A stretch of 32,088 bases of DNA. It comes from Bacteroidia bacterium (GTDB lineage: Bacteria > Bacteroidota > Bacteroidia > SpSt-205). The notes under the pieces are model-generated. The model worked only from the letters and a program-made list of their open reading frames with translations, was not told the origin of the DNA and made no database searches. Numbering within the stretch: position 1 is the stretch's first letter; each line of letters begins with the position of its first letter. Below, piece after piece: positions 1-8,153 of this stretch. Location: contig JANWXY010000051.1 in the NCBI GenBank assembly GCA_025057135.1, forward strand, positions 1 through 32,088. Direction: 5' to 3'. A program made the position numbers and the translations under genes.

Positions 1-1116
1 TGCCTCTGAGGCTCTCTCTATCTCCTCTTCCGTAGTTGGGAGGCCGACCGAGAAGCGCAGCGTTGCTTTCGCCAAGTCAGGGGGGTGGCCCATAGCTAAG
101 AGCACATGAGAGGGCTCTGGTCGGGCTGAGGTACAGGCAGACCCTGTAGCTGCAGCCACCAGAGGCATACGAGCCAAAATATCCGAAGCTTTTATGCCCG
201 GGAAAGAGATGCTCAAAGTATTTGGAAGGCGTGGTGCAGATGCTCCATTTACCATAGAGAGGGGATAAGCAGCCCGAAGGTTAGCCTCAAGTTTGTCGCG
301 CAGAGCAGCTTGCCTATTGTACTCTGTGGGCAGCCTTTGGAGGGATAGCTCAAATGCTTTACTCATCCCTACAATCAATGGTACAGGTAGCGTGCCGCTG
401 CGAAGGCCTCTTTCATGTCCTCCCCCAAAAATCAGTGGCTTCAGAGTCACTCTCGGGGCCCGGCGCTTTACATAGAGAGCCCCGATGCCCTTCGGTCCAT
501 AGAACTTATGCGCTGAGAGCACAGCCATATCCACGTCCAGCTCTACCAGTGTAAAAGGAATTTTCCCCACTGCCTGAGTCGTATCGCACAGAAATAGAGC
601 GCCTGCTTCATGAGCTATTGTGGTCAGCTCTCGTATGGGCTGAATAACGCCGGTCTCGTTATTGGCGAGCATTACCACGACCAGCAGAGTATCTGAGCGC
701 AGAGCGCCTCTAAGCTGATCTGGCGAAATAAGTCCCGCTTTGTCTACCGGGAGGGTCTCTATGGTCCAGCCCCATTCAGAGAGAATACTGAGCGGATCGA
801 GAACGGCTTTGTGTTCCGTCGCAGATACAAGAATATGTCGCCGGGCAGAGGACTCGTATGCTTTGGCTAAACCGAAAATGGCCAGATTGAGCGCCTCAGT
901 AGCCCCACTAGTGAATATGATCTCTTGCGAGCTGACCCCCAAGCCGCTGGCTAAGTTTTGACGGGCGGCTTCTACGGCATCCAGGGCCTCTTTCCCCCAC
1001 AAATGAGGACTGGCTGGATTGCCGAAAAGGTGCATAAAGTAGGGACGCATCGCCTCCCATACTTCGGGAAGTACGGGGGTTGTGGCGTTATAGTCCAGAT
1101 ATATCCCCTGAGGCAT
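1..1116 (-). CDS. Cysteine desulfurase, NifS/IscS class (3' end cut by window)
   Basis: This PLP enzyme takes sulfur from L-cysteine as a persulfide for Fe-S clusters or tRNA thiolation. The 372 visible codons begin MPQGIYLDYNATTPV and show the usual signatures in order: the SATEHKAVL histidine region, NNETG, DTTQAVGK, the PLP lysine in SAHKFYGPKG (K204) and the persulfide cysteine in GSACTSARPEPS (C328). The short loop around C328 fits group I (IscS/NifS) rather than SufS. About 10 to 25 C-terminal residues lie beyond base 1. The ATG overlaps the TAA of the upstream coiled-coil gene by one base (TAATG), so it is probably the last visible gene of the Sia-like operon and translationally coupled. 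Whether it serves Fe-S assembly or tRNA modification cannot be told here. Confidence 0.93.
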   Translation of the reverse strand, partial: MPQGIYLDYNATTPVLPEVWEAMRPYFMHLFGNPASPHLWGKEALDAVEAARQNLASGLGVSSQEIIFTSGATEALNLAIFGLAKAYESSARRHILVSATEHKAVLDPLSILSEWGWTIETLPVDKAGLISPDQLRGALRSDTLLVVVMLANNETGVIQPIRELTTIAHEAGALFLCDTTQAVGKIPFTLVELDVDMAVLSAHKFYGPKGIGALYVKRRAPRVTLKPLIFGGGHERGLRSGTLPVPLIVGMSKAFELSLQRLPTEYNRQAALRDKLEANLRAAYPLSMVNGASAPRLPNTLSISFPGIKASDILARMPLVAAATGSACTSARPEPSHVLLAMGHPPDLAKATLRFSVGLPTTEEEIERASEA

Positions 1117-1658
1117 TATCGGACGGTACGGCTAAGGATAGACTCTACGAGCTCCTCTAATGGTTTGAAGGCAAGCGCTATCAGGGCTTTGAGCCCAAAA
1201 GATATGAAGTTAGCCCACTGGCTGGTAGTACCTGATGCCGTTCGCTCAATGTAGTATTCTATGAGTTCGGTTATCATGAATACTACTATGGCACTAATGC
1301 CGAGTACAGTAAGGGCTTTTCGGCGCCTTTGACTCTCTTGGAGAGCATTTAAGGTTTCTTGAAGTTCGCGGTTTTTTTGGCTGAGCTGTCTATTATACTC
1401 GGCGATTTCTTCATTTTTTCTTGCCAGCTCTTCATTAGCTGCGCGAAGCTTGGCTTGGAGGCGGTCCCCCATCCGGACTAATAGCCGAGCATCTTTGAGT
1501 AGATTGCCGTAGTGCTGCTGTATCTCGCATAGTCTATCTCGTTCGGGAGAGCCTTCGGGGAGCTCTTTTATCCATAGGTTTATTTTTTCCGCTCCCGCCT
1601 CTTCCCGTTCAAAGCTGGCGCTAATCTGAGTGTAGGATTCTCGCCGTTTTTCATTCAT
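1116..1658 (-). CDS. Coiled-coil membrane protein, SiaD-stalk-like
   Basis: The protein has 180 residues and no enzymatic domain that I recognise. Residues 25-66 form an amphipathic helix with the pattern L...Y..LL+.ARLLVRMGDRLQ. From memory, this resembles the segment just before the catalytic domain of SiaD-type diguanylate cyclases and SpoIIE-type phosphatases encoded with SiaB/SiaC. Residues 66-114 are a charged heptad-rich coiled coil. A hydrophobic segment follows at about 115-136, a second weaker one at about 148-166, and then a short basic tail. It overlaps the siaC-like gene by 8 bases and touches the cysteine desulfurase gene. Inference: it is a membrane-anchored docking partner for the SiaC-like protein, in the position where SiaD sits in Pseudomonas. 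The membrane segments and coiled coil are clear; the role is uncertain. Confidence 0.75.
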   Translation of the reverse strand: MNEKRRESYTQISASFEREEAGAEKINLWIKELPEGSPERDRLCEIQQHYGNLLKDARLLVRMGDRLQAKLRAANEELARKNEEIAEYNRQLSQKNRELQETLNALQESQRRRKALTVLGISAIVVFMITELIEYYIERTASGTTSQWANFISFGLKALIALAFKPLEELVESILSRTVR

Positions 1659-2058
1659 CTATCGCTACCAGCTCAAAGGGTACTTTCACAGCGGCTTGAT
1701 AATCCAGTCCAGCATCTTCCATCTCTGTGTCTTCCTGTAAATAAAGCCAGCGTATCTGCATCGCTTGCCCTCGCTCATGTAAAGCTTCAAAGAGCCTGAG
1801 TAAATCCAAAAGAACCTTAGCGGTGCTGGTATTGAAGTATTCTAAGCGTATTTCTATGGTGAGAAGCTTTGAGGAGGGGACGACTTTCTGCGACCAGTTC
1901 TGTACCCATTCAAGTACTGGTCCATAAAACTTCAGTGAGTTTTCAGGGTAAGAATTTCCGCCTATAAAGAAGTAATACGCTTCAGGATCAAATCGTATCT
2001 CAGGTGTAGTGAAGGTGGGCTCTATAATCAGCTTTTCTGAGGTCGTCAGGTCACTCAT
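1651..2058 (-). CDS. SiaC-family regulatory phosphoprotein (DUF1987)
   Basis: A cytosolic protein of 135 residues with the family's hallmarks: TPEIRFDPEAYYFFIGG near the N-terminus, then SYPENSLKFYGPVLEW at 36-51 and EYFNTSTAK at 73-81. In Pseudomonas aeruginosa, SiaC is phosphorylated on a threonine by SiaB and dephosphorylated by SiaA; the unphosphorylated form binds and activates the diguanylate cyclase SiaD. The acceptor here is probably among T77, S78 and T79 of the NTST motif. The gene overlaps the upstream kinase gene by ATGA and the downstream coiled-coil gene by 8 bases, which suggests coupled synthesis. No SiaA-type phosphatase is visible in the window. Confidence 0.88.
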   Translation of the reverse strand: MSDLTTSEKLIIEPTFTTPEIRFDPEAYYFFIGGNSYPENSLKFYGPVLEWVQNWSQKVVPSSKLLTIEIRLEYFNTSTAKVLLDLLRLFEALHERGQAMQIRWLYLQEDTEMEDAGLDYQAAVKVPFELVAIDE

Positions 2059-2603
2059 ATGTTCAGATGAAAAAAAGTAGCTTTGACGGAAAACCAGCTA
2101 TATTCCCCATCTGCAGGGATGAGCTCGTATTCAAATAGGTCAGACTTGAAAAGCACCTGTACGAGGCCAAGCCCCGCTCCGCCACTGTCTGAAAAAGACC
2201 CTTCTGTCAAGGTATTGTAGTGTAGCGCTTCTAAATCTTTACGAGGCATTTGAGTTAGGTTTTGGAGGTAGGTTTGGAGGAAAAGTTCTTGACTGTAATG
2301 AACCAAATTCCTCGCCTCAAGGATGAATCCCTGGTCTGAACGGCTAAGAGCGAGCAGGGGTGGATATTTCTCGTCGTTAGCGCTGTACCTAATGATATTC
2401 TGAGCTAACTCTATCAGGGAGGATACGATTCGTCGCCGAAGGGGGACACGCACAGCTTCCTTCTGAAGAGCTTTGTCTATGTTATGGACAAAATGAGATA
2501 GAACCTCCATGTCTAAAACTCCCTCATGCCTAAATAGAAGGCGATGTTCGTATGATACGGTCATGGGGTACCCTCTTAGCAAAGGTACAAAAATTTTAGT
2601 CAT
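2055..2603 (-). CDS. SiaB-family protein kinase (DUF6272, GHKL-type ATPase)
   Basis: A protein of 182 residues with a GHKL ATPase fold. The N-box is E65-LAQ-N69 followed by IIRYSAN, and the glycine lid is GGAGLGL at 141-147, preceded by EGSFSDS. The length and layout fit SiaB kinases, which phosphorylate the partner SiaC. The start used forms an ATGA overlap with the upstream propeller gene. A second Met at residue 14 (MTVSYEHRLLF) is an alternative start that would give a more typical length. The stop overlaps the siaC-like start by ATGA. Kinase assignment rests on the pairing with DUF1987 and the ATPase motifs; an RsbW-type anti-sigma factor is less likely because the neighbour is SiaC-like rather than an STAS antagonist. 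Confidence 0.85.
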   Translation of the reverse strand: MTKIFVPLLRGYPMTVSYEHRLLFRHEGVLDMEVLSHFVHNIDKALQKEAVRVPLRRRIVSSLIELAQNIIRYSANDEKYPPLLALSRSDQGFILEARNLVHYSQELFLQTYLQNLTQMPRKDLEALHYNTLTEGSFSDSGGAGLGLVQVLFKSDLFEYELIPADGEYSWFSVKATFFHLNI

Positions 2604-4120
2604 GGTGAGACGCTCATACCATATCCTACCAGAGCAAACTCTCGTACAGCTTCTGTCCGAAACGAGGGAATGCTTAAGATATAAAACTTAGCGGGGGCTC
2701 CAGCTATACCACCCAAGTAATGATGAGGAGGGTCTGTGCCAGCTGTATTTTCATAGGATATAAAGAGCTTCTTACGAATAGGGTCTGTGCCGATACCCCT
2801 CGGCAAATGTCCTGCCCCATAAATATGGGTCAAAACCCGAAGCCTCTCTGCATCTATCACTGCGACAGCTCCAAGCTTATCCCCTTGTAGGAGTGGAGCC
2901 TGAGCTTTTAGACAGGCTACAAAAAGAAGTCCATCTTGATAGGTCATTAGTTTAGGAGCTGCGGCGGTCGGAAGCACAGCAACCAGACTGTCATTTGTCC
3001 GGAGAAATACTCGGACCTCATTGGAAGCATCACAGCTTACGAAGTAATACCGTCCCGAAGGTTCGGCTAAAATCTGATATGGTCCCCATCTCTGGTCAAT
3101 CTGAGGTAAAGTCCCTGGAACTAAGGGTATCTGATGGAAATCTATGAAGCGTTGCCTATCTGGGCTGATTTCCACTTTGGTGATATAATTTCCCGCATTT
3201 GCTGTTACATACGCATAGCGGAAATCAGGCGTTATCCATAGGCCGTGAGGGCGCGCCAAAATCTGTGCGAAAGGATCGTGAAGCGTATCTAAAACCCGCA
3301 TATTCTCTGCATCGAGGAGCGTAAGTTTCGTAGGAGCGACATCTGTGAAGTGCGTGATTATGGCGTATTTTCCATCGGCGCTAAACTCTATATGAGCTGG
3401 GTCTGGTCCGACTTCCACGCGTCCGACTTTCTCATAGTTATCGGTACGATACTTCTCCACGGCAGCACCGGCTATAAGCGTCACATAAAAAAATTTCCTG
3501 TCGGGCGATATTTGAATATAGTGAGGGCTCTCTATCTGTCCGGGGCGTATGCCCACTGGAATTTGACGAAGTAAGTGGTAACTATCTAAGTCAAAAACAG
3601 CTACGACATCACTACCAGAAGCACAAACGAAAGACTTACGGCGGGAGCGTGTCAAAGTCTCTCCCCAGGGCAAGCGTCCATCAGCGGCAGGAGCACCACG
3701 AGCGATCCATGAGCGAAGCACTTCTAACTCCTCCCCTGAGAGGAGATTTTTCCTATCAGATGTAGGGGGAGGGCATGTGGGAGTGCTGATAGGGCCCCAA
3801 GTAGAGTCCGGATTTACCTTCCACAAAAGGTGAGACCACTGGGTATCGTAAGGCACCACAAGCGGAATCTCCCGACTTGGACCATAGAAAAGGCTGTCCC
3901 AGCTGGTAAAATCAAGTTCGCTTGAGGCTGACATAGATGCCGGCATAGGGTGAGCGCTCATTGACGCGGGAGAGTTGTCTCTTTGCCCACTATGGCAGCC
4001 TGCGCATCGCCTAAGCAAAATTTTAGCCACTGGCTCTGGGAAGCCACTCTCCTTTGCTAATGGAGGCGGGTTAATCTCCCGGCAGCTGATGACCACTAAA
4101 AGGATAGCCAGTCGCCACAT
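2600..4120 (-). CDS. Haem c/YncE-like beta-propeller lipoprotein
   Basis: A predicted lipoprotein of 506 residues. The first 12 residues are hydrophobic and end in VISC, a lipobox with lipid-accepting C13. A c-type haem motif CAGCH lies at 39-43, in a region like the cytochrome c domain (PSCyt1 type) found in planctomycete and Bacteroidota proteins; it ends in LSGEELEVLRSWIARGAP. Where that domain usually has Met-Pro-Pro, this protein has Cys116-Pro-Pro. From about 150 to the end, repeats such as SPDRKFFYVTLIAG, SADGKYAIITHF and PSGRYYFVSCDAS describe a YncE/YVTN-type beta-propeller. It should act in the periplasm or at the outer membrane. It is the first gene of the Sia-like operon. Substrate and function are unknown. 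Confidence 0.8.
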   Translation of the reverse strand: MWRLAILLVVISCREINPPPLAKESGFPEPVAKILLRRCAGCHSGQRDNSPASMSAHPMPASMSASSELDFTSWDSLFYGPSREIPLVVPYDTQWSHLLWKVNPDSTWGPISTPTCPPPTSDRKNLLSGEELEVLRSWIARGAPAADGRLPWGETLTRSRRKSFVCASGSDVVAVFDLDSYHLLRQIPVGIRPGQIESPHYIQISPDRKFFYVTLIAGAAVEKYRTDNYEKVGRVEVGPDPAHIEFSADGKYAIITHFTDVAPTKLTLLDAENMRVLDTLHDPFAQILARPHGLWITPDFRYAYVTANAGNYITKVEISPDRQRFIDFHQIPLVPGTLPQIDQRWGPYQILAEPSGRYYFVSCDASNEVRVFLRTNDSLVAVLPTAAAPKLMTYQDGLLFVACLKAQAPLLQGDKLGAVAVIDAERLRVLTHIYGAGHLPRGIGTDPIRKKLFISYENTAGTDPPHHYLGGIAGAPAKFYILSIPSFRTEAVREFALVGYGMSVSP

Positions 4121-4125
4121 CTATC

Positions 4126-4133
4126 TAAATATA
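4126..4133 (-). promoter_or_regulatory. Probable -7 element of the propeller/Sia operon
   Basis: The minus strand reads TATATTTA here, one mismatch from the Bacteroidota -7 consensus TAnnTTTG. It ends 5 bases before the ATG of the propeller gene. The mRNA would then begin at or next to the start codon. No convincing -33 TTG is at the ideal distance. Confidence 0.4.
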
Positions 4134-4207
4134 AGCACAAGTCCCCATATCAAAATGTGTAGTTAAGGTAGCGGGCCCTCAGGCTTTCGTGACTGATACC
4201 CCAGCCG

Positions 4208-5455
4208 TCACGGTAAGGATTTTTTTACATATTCCTCTATCACTTCCAGGGCTCGTTCCAGCTCGGTTGGCTCGCTACTCAAAGCCGGCAGGGTATAGGC
4301 TACATTTCCCAGTGGTCGCAGATATACCCCTCTTTCCATTCCGAAGGCTTTTAGGGCGGTGCGATGTGGAGCGAAGTATCCCTTTTCTCCTGATGGCAGT
4401 TCTATCGCTAAGACGAGCCCTAAATGCCGTGCAGGTATGGAGGGATGAAGACCTTTCCATTGATTGGCCAGCTCTTCTTGTTTCTTTGTGAGTATTCTGA
4501 GCTTTTCTAAGGTTTCGGCTCTTTGCCAGAGTTCCAGGTTGGCGGCGGCGGCGGCGGCGGAGAGCGCATTTCCTGTATAAGAATGGCCGTGATAAAGAGC
4601 TTTTTCCTTTTGGGGTGAATGGAAAGCGGAAAAAATTTTCTCACTGACCATCGTCAGGCCCATGGGTAGGAATCCTCCAGTCAAGCCCTTTGATAGACAC
4701 AATATGTCGGGTTTCTCCTCGCACTGCTGAGTAGCAAAGAGAGTACCCGTCCTTCCGAAGCCTGTGAAGACTTCATCTGCGATGATTATTGCTCCCGTGC
4801 TTCGTACTACTCGGACGATGGCATCCCAATAATGAGCAGAGAAGGTTCGCATACCTGCTGTACCTTGTAGGAGTGGTTCGCCGATAAATGCGGCGATGTC
4901 CTTCCTTTGACTGAGGCTTCGCAAGGTAGTCTCTAAGTGCTCATGGTTTTCGGGGGAAGGAAAAGGCAGCCACTCTACGGAAAAGAGATACTCATCAAAT
5001 GCTGCCGTAAATGGGCTTCGGGCGGATACGCTCATGGCGCCGAAAGTGTCGCCGTGATAAGCCCCTTCCAATGCGAGGATGAAGCGGCGCGTTTCGCCTC
5101 GGTTGCGGAAGTACTGGATGGCAACCTTAAGAGCTACTTCCACGGCTGTGGAGCCGTCGTCTGAGAAAAATGCCCACGGGAGCCCAGTTAGCCTACCCAG
5201 TTCGTCTGCTACCCATTCCGCCGCTGGATGGGTGAAGTCTGCAAATAGTACCTGCTCAATGGTATGCGCTTGACGAGCTATGGCTTCGGCGATGTAGGGA
5301 TGGCAATGTCCGTGTACAGTCACCCACCATGCACTGACACCATCCCAAAAAGTCCGCCCATCCTGAGCGTATAAATAAGAGCCTTGTGCCCGTACGATCA
5401 TCGGCGGTATAGGGGCTCCGTCGTAATGAGAAGTATAAGGTCGCCATATAGGCAT
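4208..5455 (-). CDS. bioA: Adenosylmethionine--8-amino-7-oxononanoate aminotransferase
   Basis: BioA makes 7,8-diaminopelargonate in biotin synthesis, using S-adenosylmethionine as amino donor. The 415 residues match the family length. Signatures in order are GVSAWWVTVHGHCHP (the paired Trp typical of BioA), DDGSTAVEVALK, GAYHGDTFGAMSVS, DEVFTGFGRTG and the PLP lysine in SKGLTGGFLPMG (K256). The pair of Trp residues and the SKGLTGG context separate it from other class III aminotransferases. It appears monocistronic; no other biotin gene is in the window. The start codon lies 3 bases after a promoter-like TAACCTTGC. A run of six GGC triplets on the plus strand (4541-4560) codes for the alanine-rich helix after TGNALS. 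Confidence 0.94.
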   Translation of the reverse strand: MPIWRPYTSHYDGAPIPPMIVRAQGSYLYAQDGRTFWDGVSAWWVTVHGHCHPYIAEAIARQAHTIEQVLFADFTHPAAEWVADELGRLTGLPWAFFSDDGSTAVEVALKVAIQYFRNRGETRRFILALEGAYHGDTFGAMSVSARSPFTAAFDEYLFSVEWLPFPSPENHEHLETTLRSLSQRKDIAAFIGEPLLQGTAGMRTFSAHYWDAIVRVVRSTGAIIIADEVFTGFGRTGTLFATQQCEEKPDILCLSKGLTGGFLPMGLTMVSEKIFSAFHSPQKEKALYHGHSYTGNALSAAAAAANLELWQRAETLEKLRILTKKQEELANQWKGLHPSIPARHLGLVLAIELPSGEKGYFAPHRTALKAFGMERGVYLRPLGNVAYTLPALSSEPTELERALEVIEEYVKKSLP

Positions 5456-5458
5456 GCC

Positions 5459-5467
5459 GCAAGGTTA
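5459..5467 (-). promoter_or_regulatory. Probable bioA promoter, -7 element
   Basis: The minus strand reads TAACCTTGC, one mismatch from TAnnTTTGC, followed by GGC and the bioA ATG. A TTG at 5490-5488 sits 20 bases upstream, the spacing expected for the Bacteroidota -33 element. This suggests a leaderless bioA mRNA. Confidence 0.5.
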
Positions 5468-5572
5468 CAGCTTCTGCGATATGCTTCCAACGCTACAAGT
5501 ATCGCCATGGTCATAAGCGCTTATCCTGATACGATCGCAGGGGTGTGTGGTGTCCCTCAGCGAAGCATTTTC

Positions 5573-5581
5573 TACATTTGC
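5573..5581 (+). promoter_or_regulatory. Probable prpCDB promoter, -7 element
   Basis: TACATTTGC is a perfect match to the extended Bacteroidota -7 element TAnnTTTGC. It ends 8 bases before the prpC ATG, so the 5' leader would be a few bases at most. It shares the 134-base intergenic region with the divergent bioA promoter. No clear -33 TTG. Confidence 0.6.
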
Positions 5582-5589
5582 TCTGGCTC

Positions 5590-6702
5590 ATGAAAGAGGA
5601 TAGATATAGCCCTGGATTAGAAGGTATCATCGCCGCGGAGACGCGCATCTCTTTTCTAGACACGGAGCATGAAGAAATCGTCATTCGCGGCTACAACCTT
5701 TTAGAGCTCATTCGCAAAGTGAGCTATGAAGCCGTAGTCGGCCTGCTTTTAGATGAAAAGCTACCTGATGGTAGCAGGCAGCGCGAGCTTTCTCAGGCTA
5801 TGGTGCAAGCCCCAGTGCCAGCACCTGTGTATGATATACTACGCAAACTGCCCGCTTCCATGCACGCTATGGATCGCTTGCGCACGGCAGTGTCAGCGCT
5901 CGCTGGGTTTGACCCCGAAGCTAACTCCACCTCTCCTGAGTCGGAACGCCTTCGCGCCCCCCGGATGATTGGACAGATCGCTCAGATCGTTGCCAACCTC
6001 ACGCATATCGCAGAGGGAAGAGAGCCTCAGGGGTTTTTCCCTGAGTATAGCTTCTCAGAAAACTTCCTTCGCGCTATCGTTCGGCGGGATGTCAGCGCCC
6101 CAGAGGTCCGAGCTTTTGAACAAAGCTTGATTGCTTATGTGGAACACGAGCTGCCCAACTCTACTTTTGCAGCGCGAGTGGTAGCTTCTACGCTATCAGA
6201 TGCCTACGGCGCACTCACAAGTGCCGTTGCTTCTCTAAAAGGTCCCCTACATGGCGGAGCAAATGAAGCCGTCATGTATATGCTCCTGGAAGCCAAAGAT
6301 GTAAGCGGCTTGGACCAGCTTATCCGAAGGAAACTATCGCAGAAAGAGCGCATCATGGGGTTTGGGCACAGGGTATATATGCGGCGAATGGACCCTCGGG
6401 CGCAGCTCCTCAAGGAGGTACTGCACGAGCTTATCAGCGCACGCGGAGAAGGTCAAGTGTATGCCGACATGTGTCAGCGTGGGGAGGATATCATGCGGAC
6501 CGAGAAAGGATTGTATCCTAACTTGGACTATTACGCCGCTCCTGTATATTACCTTTTGGGTATCCCGATAGAGTTATACACGCCCATATTCTTTGCTGCG
6601 CGAAGTGCAGGTCTTTTGGCTCACATTATAGAGCAGCATCGAGAAAATCGTCTTTATCGCCCCCGCGTTTTATACACAGGCCCCAGAGGTTTGAGCATAT
6701 GA
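5590..6702 (+). CDS. prpC: 2-methylcitrate/citrate synthase
   Basis: The enzyme condenses propionyl-CoA (or acetyl-CoA) with oxaloacetate. At 370 residues it has the short form typical of 2-methylcitrate synthases. The catalytic triad is visible: H221 in [10 protein letters not shown]260 in MGFGHRVY and D313 in [10 protein letters not shown]. The C-terminus ends [14 protein letters not shown], like other PrpC. The start is placed at the ATG of [12 protein letters not shown] because this sits just after a perfect -7 element; an earlier GTG at 5545 would lie upstream of that promoter and adds an unrelated N-terminus. It overlaps prpD by ATGA. The prpD and prpB neighbours favour the methylcitrate role, but such enzymes usually also accept acetyl-CoA. 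Confidence 0.9.
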   Translation: MKEDRYSPGLEGIIAAETRISFLDTEHEEIVIRGYNLLELIRKVSYEAVVGLLLDEKLPDGSRQRELSQAMVQAPVPAPVYDILRKLPASMHAMDRLRTAVSALAGFDPEANSTSPESERLRAPRMIGQIAQIVANLTHIAEGREPQGFFPEYSFSENFLRAIVRRDVSAPEVRAFEQSLIAYVEHELPNSTFAARVVASTLSDAYGALTSAVASLKGPLHGGANEAVMYMLLEAKDVSGLDQLIRRKLSQKERIMGFGHRVYMRRMDPRAQLLKEVLHELISARGEGQVYADMCQRGEDIMRTEKGLYPNLDYYAAPVYYLLGIPIELYTPIFFAARSAGLLAHIIEQHRENRLYRPRVLYTGPRGLSI

Positions 6703-8153
6703 GTCAGTACGATGCAGTACTACAAGAAATAGCGGATTTCATCATAGACCAGCCAGTTCAGAGTACAGAGGCTATAGAGACAGCTCGTTTGGCTTTGATG
6801 GACTCGCTGGCGTGTGCTTTCATGGCGCTCAGCAAGCCAGAATGCACTAAACTCATCGGCCCGATAGTGCCTGGAACTATTGTCCCAAAGGGTGTCCGAG
6901 TACCGGGTACGGCCTACGTACTTGACCCGGTTCAGGGCGCTTTTGCAATCACAGCACTTATCCGCTGGCTCGACTACAATGATACATGGCTGGCGAAGGA
7001 ATGGGGGCACCCTTCTGATAACTTGGGTGCGCTCCTATCTACCATGGACTATATCAGCCAGCGTCGTCGCTATTTCGGAAAAAAGCCCTACACGATCAGC
7101 GACCTGCTCGCTGCTATGGTCAAGGCCTATGAAATCCAGGGTGTGCTTGCCCTGGAAGTCAGCCTTAATCGGCGCGGCTTTGACCATGTACATTTTGTGA
7201 AAATCGCTTCAGCAGGACTGGCTGCATATTTGCTTGGAGGGGGGAGGGAAGAGGTGCTAAGTGCGCTTTCCCATGCATTTATCGATGGGGCAGCGCTACG
7301 TACGTATCGCCATTTTCCTAACACAGGACCCCGTAAATCTTGGGCAGCAGCTGATGCTACCAGCCGAGCAGTACGATTGGCGCTATTCGCCGTAGCTGGG
7401 GAAACAGGGTATCCCACGGCGCTCACGGCACCTACCTGGGGCTTTGATGCAGTGGTAATGGGCGGCAATCCCGTCAAGCTCGCCCGTCCTCTCAGTAGCT
7501 ATGTCATGGAGAATGTCCTTTTCAAAGTATCCTATCCTGCGGAGTTTCATGGGCAGACAGCCGTTGAAGCAGCCCTCAAGCTCCATCCTCAGGTAGGTCA
7601 TCGTTTGGAGGAAGTGGAACGCATTATAATCGAGACCCAAGAGTCCGCTGTGCGGATTATAGATAAACGAGGACCCTTCCGCAATCCAGCCGATCGCGAC
7701 CATTCTTTGCAGTACATGACGGCGGTCGGGCTCATTTTCGGTGAGCTTACGTACGCTCATTACGAAGAACCGATTGCTTCTGATGAACGGATACATTCGC
7801 TCATCGCCCGGATGGAGGTCCGAGAGAATCCTACTTTTAGTCAAGACTACTTAGACCCCGAAAAGCGCTCTATCGCTAACTCTGTCCAAGTCTTTTTCAA
7901 AAATGGCGACAGTACCGAAAAGGTTACCGTAGAATACCCCGTCGGCCATCGCCGTCGTCGTCAAGAGGCGATCCCACTTTTGAGAGAGAAATTTTCAGAA
8001 GCTCTAAAAAAAGTCTACCCCGCCAAAAAAGTCCAGCGACTCTATCATCTGGTAGCAGAGTCATCAGCGTTCTACGAAATGGACGTAGATGAGTTTTTAG
8101 AGCTTATGATGCATCCCGGCGATAGTGGGGCTTATGGACGCGTGGCTTCTTAA
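6699..8153 (+). CDS. prpD: 2-methylcitrate dehydratase (MmgE/PrpD family)
   Basis: PrpD dehydrates 2-methylcitrate to 2-methylaconitate in propionate breakdown. The 484 residues match the length of classical PrpD. The stretch [25 protein letters not shown] at about 88-112 is the family's strongest signature, and [17 protein letters not shown] near 270 is also conserved. The N-terminus lies in the cytosol with no signal. It starts inside the prpC stop (ATGA overlap) and its own end overlaps prpB by about 20 bases, so the three enzymes are translationally linked. No aconitase-like AcnD or PrpF isomerase is in the window, which fits the PrpD version of the cycle. Confidence 0.92.
   Translation: MSQYDAVLQEIADFIIDQPVQSTEAIETARLALMDSLACAFMALSKPECTKLIGPIVPGTIVPKGVRVPGTAYVLDPVQGAFAITALIRWLDYNDTWLAKEWGHPSDNLGALLSTMDYISQRRRYFGKKPYTISDLLAAMVKAYEIQGVLALEVSLNRRGFDHVHFVKIASAGLAAYLLGGGREEVLSALSHAFIDGAALRTYRHFPNTGPRKSWAAADATSRAVRLALFAVAGETGYPTALTAPTWGFDAVVMGGNPVKLARPLSSYVMENVLFKVSYPAEFHGQTAVEAALKLHPQVGHRLEEVERIIIETQESAVRIIDKRGPFRNPADRDHSLQYMTAVGLIFGELTYAHYEEPIASDERIHSLIARMEVRENPTFSQDYLDPEKRSIANSVQVFFKNGDSTEKVTVEYPVGHRRRRQEAIPLLREKFSEALKKVYPAKKVQRLYHLVAESSAFYEMDVDEFLELMMHPGDSGAYGRVAS

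Noticed and set aside
4188-4212. Inverted repeat CGTGAC...GTCACG at the end of bioA as a terminator
   Set aside because: The stem is six bases with a 13-base loop, includes the bioA stop codon and is not followed by a T-run in the bioA direction.
4541-4560. Run of six GGC triplets as a phase-variable repeat
   Set aside because: It is in frame and codes for alanines in a region that is Ala-rich in BioA generally; triplet changes would not shift the frame.
5545-5589. Upstream GTG start adding 15 residues to PrpC
   Set aside because: It lies upstream of the perfect -7 element at 5573 and the added residues are unlike PrpC N-termini.
7383-7844. Long antisense reading frame opposite prpD (also others opposite mnmG, bioA and the M1 gene)
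   Set aside because: These frames show no family motifs, no promoter element, and lie fully opposite well-supported genes.
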